From Phytophthora colocasiae (taxonomy: Eukaryota > Oomycota > Peronosporomycetes > Peronosporales > Peronosporaceae): a stretch of DNA of 64,000 bases. Below the pieces are notes generated by a model that was given only the letters and a program-made list of their open reading frames with translations, searched no databases and was not told the DNA's origin. Shown piece after piece: positions 50,296 through 60,633 of this stretch (its first letter is position 1; every line of letters starts with the position of its first letter). The DNA lies in the NCBI GenBank assembly GCA_018806915.1, contig JAGKQI010000098.1, positions 3,906,001-3,970,000 of the forward strand, given 5' to 3'. The position numbers and the translations under genes are program-made.

Positions 50296-52272
50296 ATGAC
50301 GTCTGCACGAGGAAGACGCCGGGTCTTCTGCTTGGTCCTGTTGTGTCTGGCCTTCACTCTCGTGGACTGTCAGACTTCCGGTGAGTATCAATGAACGATA
50401 CCTTAATTAGTCGTCTGCTGCCAAGAGGAAGACGTTAACTCTCGCCCCTGTCTGCCTACAGGTGATTCTTCTTCCGGTGATGCAGGTACAGGCACGGCAG
50501 CTCCAACTCCAACAACTCCAACAACTACAAGTCCAGCCACCACGAGGCCCACGACGACAGCTCCATCTACTACTGCACCAGCAACGACATCTCCAGCACC
50601 GACCACAGCAGCTCCAACACCAACTACAAGGGCTCCTCCCACTACCACGGCTCCTCCAAGTCCAACAACAACAGCACCAACTCCCACGACTTCAGCCCCC
50701 ACCCCAACAACAGAAGCGACTAGTTCCCCCGATCCAGATCCAACGACTGCACCAATACCCACTACTGCTTCAGAGACGACGTCTCCACCTGCCGCAACTA
50801 CTGCAGCGCCAGTCGTGGAGCAGTACAACTCGTCGACGCTTCCTCCTGGGGTGGACCCTAGTATGCTCGACGGCGCTGAGCTCGTGACGGTGGAAGTGAC
50901 GGAGACGACACTAGCGGATGGCACCACTTCGTACAGTTACGTGATCATCACCAGGAGCGGTGACACACAGAAAACTATCGTAGTGAGCTCAACCAACAGC
51001 TCCTCCTCTTCTTCCAGTACTAGCAGCAGTGCAGACCGCAACACGGAAACCAACCCAGGCAGTTCTCTCTCGGACAACAACAAGGGCGGCGCCAAGACTT
51101 CCAGCTCCATCAGTGTCGGAGTGATCGTCGGGATCATCGTGGCTGCTGTGGTCTTCATGCTCGTGCTCTTCGCGTTCTTCATCTCTCAACGTCGACGCAA
51201 CAAACGTCGCCCCAGTGCTGCTTCTTCCGAGGAGTTCCTAGAATCTCCAGTCATTGGGAAGCAGACTCGACTACTAGAACTGGGCCAGTCGCCAGCGGAT
51301 ACGGAGTACCAGGAAATCACTCGGACAACTGCCAACTCGCGCTCCTCGGGAGCGTCAATACCCCACGAAAGACGCCACCGAAACACCTTGTGGGAAGACC
51401 CAGTGATCCTGGCGTCTCGGATCCCCATCGATCGCATTCAGTTGGGAACTGTCATCAGTCGAGGAGGCTTCGGTGAGGTATACCGTGGACGGTACCGAGA
51501 TGCTGACGTGGCGGTGAAGACGCTGCTGCCGGAGAAGCGGAAGGACCTAGCACACATCCAGGCATTCCTGTCAGAGGTGCGACTGATGGCGACCATGGAG
51601 CACCCGCACATCGTCCAGTTCATCGGCGTGGCGTGGGAGTCGTTGAGTGACCTGTTCTGCGTGTCGGAGTTTATGGCTGGTGGAGACCTACGCTCGCTAT
51701 TGAAGGACTACCTGAACACTGGTGTCCCCCAGGGGATGGACGCCAGTAAGATGCAGATCGCGTACCAAGTGGCCTACGCGTTGACGTATCTGCACTCGTT
51801 GGATCCAGTGGTGCTACACCGCGACCTCAAATCTCGCAACATCCTACTGACGGAGTCTCTGGATGCGAAGCTCACGGACTTTGGAGCTTCACGTATCCGC
51901 TCGGACGCGACGATGACGGCTGGTGTGGGTAGTTCACTGTGGATGGCGCCTGAGGTGATGATGGGTCAACGGTACGGTGAGAAGGCGGACGTGTTCTCTT
52001 TGGGCGTAGTGATCTCGGAGTTGGACACGCATGAGCTGCCGTACTCGCACGCGAAGGAGAGCAACAGCGGCAGTAGTGGCCATCAGCTACCGGATACGGC
52101 TGTGCTGCAGATGGTGTCAATGGGCAAACTTCGCGTGCGGTTCTCGCCGTTCATGACGCCGGAGATGGCTCAGTTCGTGGGTAGCTGTGTGAACGTGGAT
52201 CCTCGTTCTCGTCCCACAGCGGCCGAGGTGTTATACTACTTGCAGGTTGCCTTACGGAACCAGCAGTATTAA
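50296..52272 (+). CDS. Receptor-like TKL protein kinase, two exons, 631 aa
   Basis: Exon 1 (50296-50380) encodes a signal peptide (RVFCLVLLCLAFTLVDC). An 81-bp GT-AG intron (50381-50461) follows, and exon 2 runs 50462-52272. The ectodomain is a Pro/Thr-rich mucin-like region, then a short domain with VTVEVTETTLADGTTSYSYV. A single membrane segment, VGVIVGIIVAAVVFMLVLFA, lies at about 248-270, followed by Arg/Lys residues. The kinase domain (about 354-625) has GRGGFGEV-type glycine loop SRGGFGEVYRG, VAVKTLL lysine, HRDLKSRNILL, DFGASR and WMAPEV. All catalytic residues are present and the sequence is of the tyrosine-kinase-like group. It is paralogous to the next gene, and its kinase half is duplicated almost exactly at 62586-63518. 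The ligand is unknown. Confidence 0.93.
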
Positions 52273-52655
52273 ACGTCGGAAGACGTATTTGAACATGTAC
52301 TTCATTTATCCAGTCGATTGTTGAAGTGTACTTTGAAGCGCAGTAGTTAGTTGCCTAGCATTTTTACGAAGCTAAAAGCTGAGAGTATCTACTCTAAAGT
52401 GACCTGATATTTGCAATGTCAACCGCAGCAACTTGGTTGTCCACTTCGTTAGTGTTCATGCAGGCTATCCAGTCCAGTTTGGAGATCAAGCTGGAGATGA
52501 AGGTAGGTCGATTTTACCACGTCTCTGGAGCTCCACCTGTTGGTGTCAGGGCGGCTGATACGCTATCCCTTCTGCGACGTTACACTTGCTGCAATCCCCA
52601 TAATCGAGCCGGCTGTATTCCAGCACTTGCCATAGTCGACTGAGGTCGCTTCACG
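52273..52655. other. Intergenic spacer between two kinase genes
   Basis: 383 bp, no ORF supported; 3' flank of the first and promoter of the second kinase. Confidence 0.5.
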
Positions 52656-53963
52656 ATGCTGGTCGCCGCCTCTTCGGTGGCTCTCAGTCTGCTGCCGCTC
52701 TTGGTCGCTGCGCAAGATGGCGAGGTCTCGTACTCTGTGAGTCTCAGCACCGGCACTCTCATTGGCATCATCGCTGGTTGCGTCGTCGTTCTGGTACTGA
52801 TCATCTGCTGCTGCTGCTGCATGCGAAAGCGTCGAAAGACCAAGCGTCAACGGGAACTGCAAGCGGCCGTTGCCGCCGCCTTAGTCAACACACCCAAGGG
52901 TGACGACTCTCACGCCATTGACGTTCCGTACGAGCAGCAGCGCCAGCACAACACAGGCTCCACCTACACAGGCTCAACGACCCACCCGCACCGCAGTGGC
53001 AACGCGTACGGAGGAGGTTATCAGTCGTCCACAGGTCTGTCACACGGTAGTGGGGGTAGACACTCCTCCAGTCTATGGGACGACCCGGTGATCGTTGCTG
53101 CTCGCATCCCCATCGACCGAGTGGAACTGGGCGAACTGCTCAGTCGCGGAGGATTCGGTGAAGTCTATCGTGGTCGGTACCGTGAGCAAACAGTGGCGGT
53201 CAAGACGCTGCTGCCATCTACACGGAAGGACATGAACCATATCGAAGCGTTCCTTGCCGAAATTAAGCTCATGGCTACGATGGAGCACGCTCAGATTGTA
53301 CAGTTTGTCGGTGTGGCATGGGAATCGTTGAGTGAACTGTACGCTGTGTCCGAGTTCATGGAAGGCGGTGACCTGCGCACGTTGCTTGTCAAGTATTATG
53401 AGAACGGTCACCCGCGGGGGTTTGACCCTGCCAAGATCAAGATGGCACTTCAGGTAGCGCACGCTCTCACGTACTTGCACTCGCTAGACCCAGTGGTGCT
53501 GCACCGCGACCTCAAGTCTCGGAATATTTTACTTACTGAGGCTTTAGATGCGAAAGTCACGGATTTTGGAGCTTCTCGAGAGCGGTCAGACAGAACAATG
53601 ACTGCGGGGGTTGGCACAAGCTTCTGGATGGCTCCCGAGGTCGTCATGGGTGAACAGTACGGAGAGAAAGCCGATGTGTTTTCGTTCGGTGTCGTTCTTT
53701 CGGAGCTGGACACGCACGAGTTACCATACTCCCACGCCAAGGAGAACAGTGAAACAGGTCGACCTCTGCCTGATACTGCTGTGTTGCAGCTCGTGCTCAT
53801 GGGACGGCTGCAGGTTCAGTTCTCCGGTGTCGGTCCTGTCGAGGTAACGGAGCTGGCCCAACAGTGCTTGCAGATTGAGCCTGAAAACCGCCCGACAGCG
53901 GCAGACGTGCTGTACCGGTTGCACACCATATCAAAGCAATACCCGAGCAGCTACTCGCTTTGA
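52656..53963 (+). CDS. Receptor-like TKL protein kinase, short ectodomain, 435 aa
   Basis: Single exon from ATG at 52656. Signal peptide of about 19 residues (LSLLPLLVAAQ). The ectodomain is only some 13 residues long, followed by a membrane segment at about 33-55 (IIAGCVVVLVLIICCCCC) ending in a Cys run that could be palmitoylated, then a basic stop-transfer. A Gly/Ser/His-rich linker precedes the kinase domain (about 145-425) with SRGGFGEVYRG, VAVKTLLPS, HRDLKSRNILL, DFGASR and WMAPEV, all intact. It is closely similar to the preceding kinase, so the pair arose by tandem duplication with different ectodomains. With almost no ectodomain it probably signals as a partner of another receptor. 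Confidence 0.93.
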   Translation: MLVAASSVALSLLPLLVAAQDGEVSYSVSLSTGTLIGIIAGCVVVLVLIICCCCCMRKRRKTKRQRELQAAVAAALVNTPKGDDSHAIDVPYEQQRQHNTGSTYTGSTTHPHRSGNAYGGGYQSSTGLSHGSGGRHSSSLWDDPVIVAARIPIDRVELGELLSRGGFGEVYRGRYREQTVAVKTLLPSTRKDMNHIEAFLAEIKLMATMEHAQIVQFVGVAWESLSELYAVSEFMEGGDLRTLLVKYYENGHPRGFDPAKIKMALQVAHALTYLHSLDPVVLHRDLKSRNILLTEALDAKVTDFGASRERSDRTMTAGVGTSFWMAPEVVMGEQYGEKADVFSFGVVLSELDTHELPYSHAKENSETGRPLPDTAVLQLVLMGRLQVQFSGVGPVEVTELAQQCLQIEPENRPTAADVLYRLHTISKQYPSSYSL

Positions 53964-54168
53964 GTCAAGTTGTTCACGCTATTTTGTTAATTTCTTGAAA
54001 TGCAACGTTCCAAATGCTGCGATATCCTCATAGTATATTCTGCTGCGTGTATCAAGGCTAACGCCTCTGAACTCGTCAGGACTGCAACAGGTAAGCAACA
54101 AAACACTTCTTGCCAAGTTAAAAAATCACATTTCAGTTAGTGCTTGGTGTCACCAAAGACAAGGAGCT

Positions 54169-54909
54169 CTACAGGAACAAAGCAACAGCAGCCACAAGGG
54201 CTGAGCCGAGCAGTGCAGTCGACGGGTTCACGGCGACACCGGCGCTGGAGCCGCTGGAAGTGTCATCCGCAGCGCTTGAAGCGCTCGCAGCCGAGTCGGC
54301 GGTGGTGGACGCCGATTCGCTGGCCGGAGCCTGCGTCTCGATCGTCAAGTCACTGCCAGAGTTCGAGTCGCCGACGGTGACGTCGTCGTCGGAGCTGGCC
54401 GAGGATGTCGTGTTGGTCGTCGGGGCGATAGTCACCTCCTCCGCAGTGTCGAGTGAAGCGGAGGACGTAGTGGTGGCAACGGAGCTGGAAGAACCAGCAG
54501 CAGAAGCAGAAGCGGACGTGGTCGACGAAGCGGTAGAAGCTGAAGCCGACGTTGCAGCGCTGGAGCTGGTCGAGGCGGTCGAAGTGGTCGTGGACGAGCT
54601 AGAGCTGCCCGAGCATCCCGTAGTCACAGGCGTAATGAGGTCGGCGTACAGTGCAAAAGTGCCGACCGTGCACTCCTCCGGGAACATCGTCGTGAGGTCC
54701 GACAGCACCTCCTGGCAGGCCGAGTTGGAGCACATCGACTTGATTTGGGCGGTGGTCGGAGTCTTGAGCGACGACGGGGAGTAACCGGAGGCGCTGGCGC
54801 ACGAAGTTACCTCCGTTGACGTCAGCAGAGCCGTCACGGACGCGGTGTCACAGGTGGCGGCGTGCGCGACGGCGGAAGTCATGGCGGCGGCGAGGATGAA
54901 GACCTTCAT
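54169..54909 (-). CDS. Elicitin-like protein with Ser/Thr-rich stalk and GPI signal, 246 aa
   Basis: ATG at 54907-54909 gives a signal peptide (MKVFILAAAMTSAVAHA). The domain has six cysteines at C-16-C-22-C-4-C-14-C-18-C, exactly the spacing of the elicitin-like gene at 49305, and shares ALYADLITPV near the end. A stalk of about 110 residues rich in Ser, Thr and Ala with some acidic positions follows, then a hydrophobic C-terminus (ALLGSALVAAVALFL) for GPI anchoring. It is convergent with the second kinase gene. A long opposite-strand frame over this gene is a composition shadow. Expected at the cell surface, possibly binding sterols. Confidence 0.94.
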   Translation of the reverse strand: MKVFILAAAMTSAVAHAATCDTASVTALLTSTEVTSCASASGYSPSSLKTPTTAQIKSMCSNSACQEVLSDLTTMFPEECTVGTFALYADLITPVTTGCSGSSSSSTTTSTASTSSSAATSASASTASSTTSASASAAGSSSSVATTTSSASLDTAEEVTIAPTTNTTSSASSDDDVTVGDSNSGSDLTIETQAPASESASTTADSAASASSAADDTSSGSSAGVAVNPSTALLGSALVAAVALFL

Positions 54910-55423
54910 GGTTGGTACAGTATTGGGATGTTTCCTACACATGTATCTGAAGGCTGGCGGCAGATTGGAGAATGGCATGCGCCGACGTACGGAACGCGAG
55001 TGCCTCCCGCTGTCGAGTGGACAGGCAAGCGGAAGTCGATGAAGGCCGGACGGTGGACTCCACCATCGGGTCGAGCATAGCGCCTGCGAGAGAGTCAACG
55101 AAAGAGCGGGCACATCACGCGGTAATGATCAGGGGCAACACTCGTGCTTGAAGCTTTCGCTTTTTTTTCAGAAGCCAAAGCCGACACACGATTTCTCAGA
55201 TCAAGCTGCCAGGTGAATCAAACAACCTTAATGCATGCAGGGTAGTATTGCAGTCGCAGCCTCTGGTCCGTAGAATCGAGAGGTGCAAAGAGCAAAAGAG
55301 AAGGTGGTGCGTGTTGCGTTGCTGCAGGTGCAGGTAGGATGATGTTGCTCCAAAATGAATACCGGTATGTTGCTGCGCGATCACACGATGGTGCAACTGA
55401 CTCTCGACTACTTGGAGTGAGTA
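54910..55423. other. Promoter side of elicitin-like gene; no further gene
   Basis: About 500 bp up to the left TIR of the pogo-like element. No ORF supported. Confidence 0.5.
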
Positions 55424-55791
55424 CCGTAAAAATCGGATTCAATGAGACAGAGGTAAAAAGGCTACAGCTTATATAAATATCATAAAAAGGCTATGCTTTT
55501 TACGAGTAGTAAAAAGTTTGAATCGCGCAGCACCATTCACTCTGCGTTGGCGGCTCGATGCCATCCATCCCCACTCCCGCATTCTCAACGATGCGCCGTC
55601 CAAAAAACAAGAATAAAGTTAAGCTTAAAGCACTTGACCGCGGGGCGACGACTGTGACTGCTGCAGCAGTAGCTGTCGGCGTCCACCGCTCGACGTGGTA
55701 CCGCTGGAAATGTCAAGAATCAGTCATTACAACGGCCGCACGGGATGCTCCCAATAAGTACTACATCTCTCGCCAAAAAACCATGTACATC

Positions 55792-55799
55792 AGAAACCC
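55792..55799. repeat. 8-bp target site duplication of hAT (AGAAACCC), left copy
   Basis: Recurs at 60815-60822. Eight bases is the hallmark length for hAT insertion. Confidence 0.93.
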
Positions 55800-56081
55800 C
55801 ACACCTTGAACAAACCAAACCGAGGAAAGCGCTGAAATTTGGTTTGAACGTTACTTCCCCGTTGTTCTGAACCAAAACAAGTAGGTTTCGTGGTTTGGCT
55901 ATGAAACCCATCCTGACTTCAAACCTGAACGGAGGTTTGGAGTTTCAGGTTTGGAGTTACGGCTTTAAGTTGTAACAACGAGAGCACCTATTGGCTACTG
56001 TTCTTATCGAAGATATGAAACGCGAAACGACTCAAAGATCTTTCCAGAGCACTCGGCTCTGATCTCAGCTCACACTACATT

Positions 56082-58847
56082 TTGCAGTGCCCCCCCCAAC
56101 TCAAGCCCCTACAACAGTTTCGCTACTATCGCGTTGTAGGCCCAACATCTTCTGTATCAACCCTCAAAACAACAATTCAGCGTCTACTCCGCCTTCACCG
56201 TTCACAAGAACGGAGTCAACGCTCTCGAGAAGAAGATGCTGACATCGGTCCTGTGGGTAGTACCCAGCAACCAGGTCATCCAGTACAGACAGTAGGGTCG
56301 GGGCCACTCACAGCACTCGTGGAGACGGCAATGTCTGGCATGAACCAGCATACACCTGCGCCCGACCTTCCACCATCTGTCCATGGCAGCATTGTTGCTA
56401 GTTCAAGTTCGTCAGTATCTGTGCCGATGCACGTTACCCAAGCAATACGAAACTATGTGCCGCCAGAGGGGTTTAAGGTACTACCAAGACGCCGTGGTGA
56501 ACGATCAATAATTCTAGACTGGGGGGTACGCGTTACTTCCACGCTTGAAGGCAAGGAATACATTTGCTGGATATGCCAAGGAAGCCTCGAATGTCGTCGT
56601 GATAACAAGATAATTCAACTGTTTGGTAATACGTCTAAAGCTACCAAGCATCTTAACGACAAGCACATGTTGACAGCCAGTAAAATCACAGCCGAGAACA
56701 CCAGGAAACGTAACCGAGCTAAGGAGCTAGAACGCATACGATGTGCTATTGCTGATGGAGCTGATAGCAGAAGAATGACATTGCTGCTCGAGACGCTGCG
56801 TGTGGTGAACAACAATCTCCCGTTTCGGTTCGGAGAATACGAAGAATCGGAATTGCTCGCAGACTTGGTGGTTGCAGACGAGTTCCGAGCGACTCTCAAT
56901 AACGACACAGTAACGCGAGCTATTGCTGAGCTTTATTCAAGCACACGACAGGCTATTCAATCCCATCTACAATGCAGCAGAATTAACAACGTGGCGTCAT
57001 TCTCAATGGTGTGTGATTTTTGGTCTTCCAAGACACAGAGGGCGACCAAATATCTTGGTCTGAGGGTGTATTTTGTCGACAACAACTGGGAATTCCAGTC
57101 GATCCTTCTTGGTACTCGCCACTATGAACCGATGTATGGGGAAAGAAGCGCCGGAAGCCGTGAATCATTTAAGCGCTGGATTACAGAGCTACTAAAAGAT
57201 TTTGGGCTATCCACGAAAGATTTTTACGGCTCCACTAGTGACGCTGGCCCTGATGTTAAGTGGATGATGACGAAGGGAATCGGTCTCCAATGGGAATGGT
57301 GCATACCCCACCTTACGAACGCTGCTACAAAAACGCGTTTGGTATCACCCTCAGCGAAAAGACCTCTAAGAACTTACCAGCCACCGAATTGGTTACTCGC
57401 ATCAAAAGTACAACATACGCCGTTCGCTCCAACGCCTCAATGGGGAGTCTCTTCTCAGAACTTTGTGAGATGGCAAACGCTGGTGCTACAACCCAATTAA
57501 TCGAACACAAAGAGCACCGATTCATGAGCTTCGCTAAAGTTGTCCGGCGATTGCTCGAAAAATGGGACCAACTCGAAGATTGGTTCCAGGAACGTATTGA
57601 CAAAGCTATTCGGGAGCGAAAATCAACACCAGAGCCACTTCCAATTGCTGACGACAAGGTTGAGCCTGCTTCAGCTGTATGGGCTTCTGAACCCCTATCA
57701 TGGCATTAAATGCTCAAGAGTCAAAAAAGGAGGACACAAACCAAGTTGGATGTCCTTTTGTCGATCTTTCGACTGCGCAAAACTATCCTGGATGAAACTC
57801 AACCTCTCAAAGACAAAATGCGAGCCTCAACAGAAGCCCCACTTTTTACCAAGTCCGAGACCTTACAAGCACTCGTGAAATCGACACGAGCACTACTTGC
57901 TAAGTTGTTTCCATAAAAATTTCTTCGCTCGCTACACGGATAACGCACGGATTCGTGAGTCGTCTTTCATCCCGGAAGTTCAGATGCTACTGCACCCGTC
58001 CCTAAAAATCAAGACGTCAACCTAGCAAAGATCGTCCGCCTTGCAACGAACAGTTGATCATCGACCCGGAGCAGCCCCACCTGCGAATGGATGAAGGCGC
58101 TGTTAGTCGAAATGTTGCTAGGGTGAAGGATGCCGTACTGAGGCGGTTGCGAGCGTTAATGTTGACCATATCGACAAGTAGCTCTCAAACTTCAGCTCCA
58201 GCAGAAGTGTACGGTACGCCCTCTAATTGCGAGATACCGCAGCAGTTGCCGTCCGGTTTCGGAGTCTCTATCATCATTTATCGAGTTCCCTTCCTTCCAG
58301 CCTGCTCAAGTATTTTCTGGAGGAACTTATGGAATTTGCTGAAGAAGAGGCCGAACACGTGGAGCAGCGTAACGTTCACGAAGCACGCATTGATGAAGAG
58401 CTCGAAAGGTGGTTCTCCGATCCCAGTAGGCTGCTTACGACGACGGCCAAACCGAATCAATTTTGCACTTTTGGAAGCGCCAACATGATGAAAACAACTA
58501 TCGACTATTACCTATCGCAGCACGGGTCATCTTACGCAATTCCAGCATCTTCAGCACAGATCGAGAGGGATTTCGGCATAAGTGGTATGCTTGTTACCAG
58601 CCATCGCACTAGTATTGCGAAGCACAATATCGATATGTGCTCCTTTTTGAATCGGAATCGAAAGTTTGTCGACGTGGTAAATTGCCCCCGGCTAACAGAT
58701 TCAGAGTTGGAGCAGGCAGTTCCGGCAAACGTGTTAGTCCCCCTGTCTTCATGTCAAGTCAACATACCATTTGCTGCACGATGGGAACGCGAGGTAGCGT
58801 CTTGTTTATTTGACAGTGAACTAGATGAGGATTGCCAAGATGAATAA
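56082..58847 (+). pseudogene. hAT transposase, several lesions
   Basis: The N-terminal part has a BED zinc finger (YICWICQGSLECRRDNKI followed by TKHLNDKH). The catalytic RNase H-like core begins FSMVCDFWSSKTQRATKYLG and continues GSTSDAGPDVKWMM. The C-terminal hAT dimerisation domain reads IPASSAQIERDFGISGMLVT then KHNIDMCSFLNRN. Lesions: a frame change in the A5 run at about 57331-57336, an in-frame TAA at 57707-57709, and further frame changes between 57916 and 58330. The open frame at 56082 has no early ATG, so the start is uncertain and an upstream exon is possible. The enzyme would cut and paste the element; this copy is inactive. Confidence 0.88.
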
Positions 58848-59079
58848 AATGCATTTGGTGTTCTTTATTTTTTCTGAACCACCACGTACATCAAATTATG
58901 TATGTCAACTGCAATGTTAGAGCTGACCACGAACCTCAAGCTTCCAAGCACAAGTTGCGTTTGCAGCTTATACTCCCTTATCGAGTCTTTCTTGCTTCAG
59001 TGTTTGCGTTTCCGTAATTCTTTTTCACGTTTCGAAGCTCGCACTTAGATTTGTTTCATCGCTGCTTCTCTAGCTGTAG
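58848..59079. other. Convergent spacer in hAT
   Basis: Contains AATAAAATGCATTTGG just after the transposase stop, which may serve as a poly(A) signal. Confidence 0.5.
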
Positions 59080-60633
59080 TTAGAAGTCCAGCAGCTCGTT
59101 GGATTGGTACAGCGGTATTTTCGTGGGATACCCGATCGTTGTTTGACGATCCGGCTTTGGAATCGGTGAGGCTTTATTATCCGTGCTGTGTTTGATTGGT
59201 GATGGGATCGTTGGTGACCGTGGCTTTCGAAGAAGAGCCTGTATTCCCAAGTTGATCTGATTAAGTGCCGTTAGTATGGCAGTGTCACCGCTATCCGAAT
59301 TTTCACAGAGTAGGAGCTCAACCTGTCCTTCTGACAAATGCTGATCGTCCTGCGAGGATGGATCACTTTCCGATACCTGGTTGTCTACCGCGGATGATGA
59401 AGTAACTGGATGTAGATCGTCTTGCAACGATGAAGCGCTTTTCGGTACATGGTTGTCTACCATAGGTGATGTAGCCGGAGAAGTCAGTCCACTGGTTTTT
59501 GGATCCAATACTTCGATAGTAAGATCATCTGTGTCTGTGTTATTGCAAGGCAAACTGATTTCTTGTGCATCTTGATTTTCTATACTCGAAAGGCGAGTGT
59601 TCAAGCGATCGGCAGCTGCAATTAGCTGAGCCATTTGATGCTGCAATTTGCAGTTTCTTCTGGAAGACGCGCGGCCTGAAAATCACTGAGCTGCGATTGA
59701 ATCTTTGCCTCAAGTTTAACTCTGTTGCTGTGAATATCATCAAGAAGTTCTCGTTTCAGTGCCACTTTGTCACACTCCAATGTACTCGACATGTCACCGA
59801 AGCGTTCATCAAGCTTGCTGAGGGTCTGTAGGCGAGCGGCATCCATCGCGCTATTGATTCTTTGTTGTAGGCGCTCCTCAACACTGCTGGCGTGTGATTT
59901 TGCCAGTTTAGCAGCTTGTCCCTGTAAATGTTTTTCTTGCTTGATCAAATGCGATTGCTGAGCGAGTTGGAAGCTTTTACTTTCTGCCTCTACTGCCTTC
60001 TTCAGCTTGGCGTTTTAGTCTTCTCTCAATCCACTCCGCTTGCAGGTCCGTAGCAGCCTCGAAAGCGTCGTGAGACGATTTAAGTGCTGCACCGAGGCGC
60101 AGCTCACATTCGGAAGCTTATGTGTTTTCTTGTGTTCATTTATCGCGCCCTCCATCGCCGTCAAAGTAGTGTTGACCTTTGACCTAGCTCTATAGCAAAC
60201 TTCTCAAATGATGTCTTCATACTCTGTGTCGACGCGGTCATGAACATCTTGAACGACACCAACAAGACGTGCATTTGTTTCCAGCAGCTTGGCTATCGAT
60301 TTGGATCTTGTTTGTCGCTTCCAAATGGACTTGGACATCTTCAAAGTACTTGCCTATACGAGACCCCAAGCGCTTCTCTGTGTCCGCAGCCGTATGAATT
60401 GCGTGATCGTGAGCGTACTGAGCAACTTCAAGAAGCTTCTCATCCGTTCGTACTTGCGAATTTTGTAAGGCATGCCCCAGCTGCTCTACGACTCCGGCTC
60501 CATTGACAACGATGTCCTCTCGGAGTAATATCTGCTGGCGGCGCTCAATACAACCGGGATTCACAATAGTTTCTAGGCCTTGACGGTCGTGAGAGACCAC
60601 CAGCGCGCTGCATGCTGAGCTTGTTGTCTCCAT
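59080..60633 (-). pseudogene. Second hAT gene: coiled-coil protein on opposite strand, frameshifted
   Basis: ATG at 60631-60633. The first frame runs to 60238 (CIERRQQILLREDIVVNGAG; KRLGSRIGKYFEDVQVHLEA). A second frame covers 59948-59622 (KLDERFGDMSSTLECDKVAL; RELLDDIHSNRVKLEAKIQS). A third covers 59646-59080, starting MQHQMAQLIAAADRLNTRLS and ending with a Ser/Asp-rich tail. All three have strong heptad patterns and join in order, so this was one protein of about 500 residues with a long coiled coil. No catalytic motif. It is convergent with the transposase and lies inside the TIRs. Confidence 0.6.

Noticed and set aside
50403..50927. 174-codon minus-strand ORF, Val/Gly rich
   Set aside because: It is the shadow of the Pro/Thr-rich ectodomain of the kinase, and crosses its intron.
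51872..52120. 82-codon minus-strand ORF, also at 62738-62986
   Set aside because: Appears twice only because the kinase segment is duplicated; it is antisense to the kinase domain.
54140..54784. 214-codon plus-strand ORF
   Set aside because: It is opposite the elicitin-like gene, which has a signal peptide, six cysteines and a GPI tail; the plus-strand product is low complexity.
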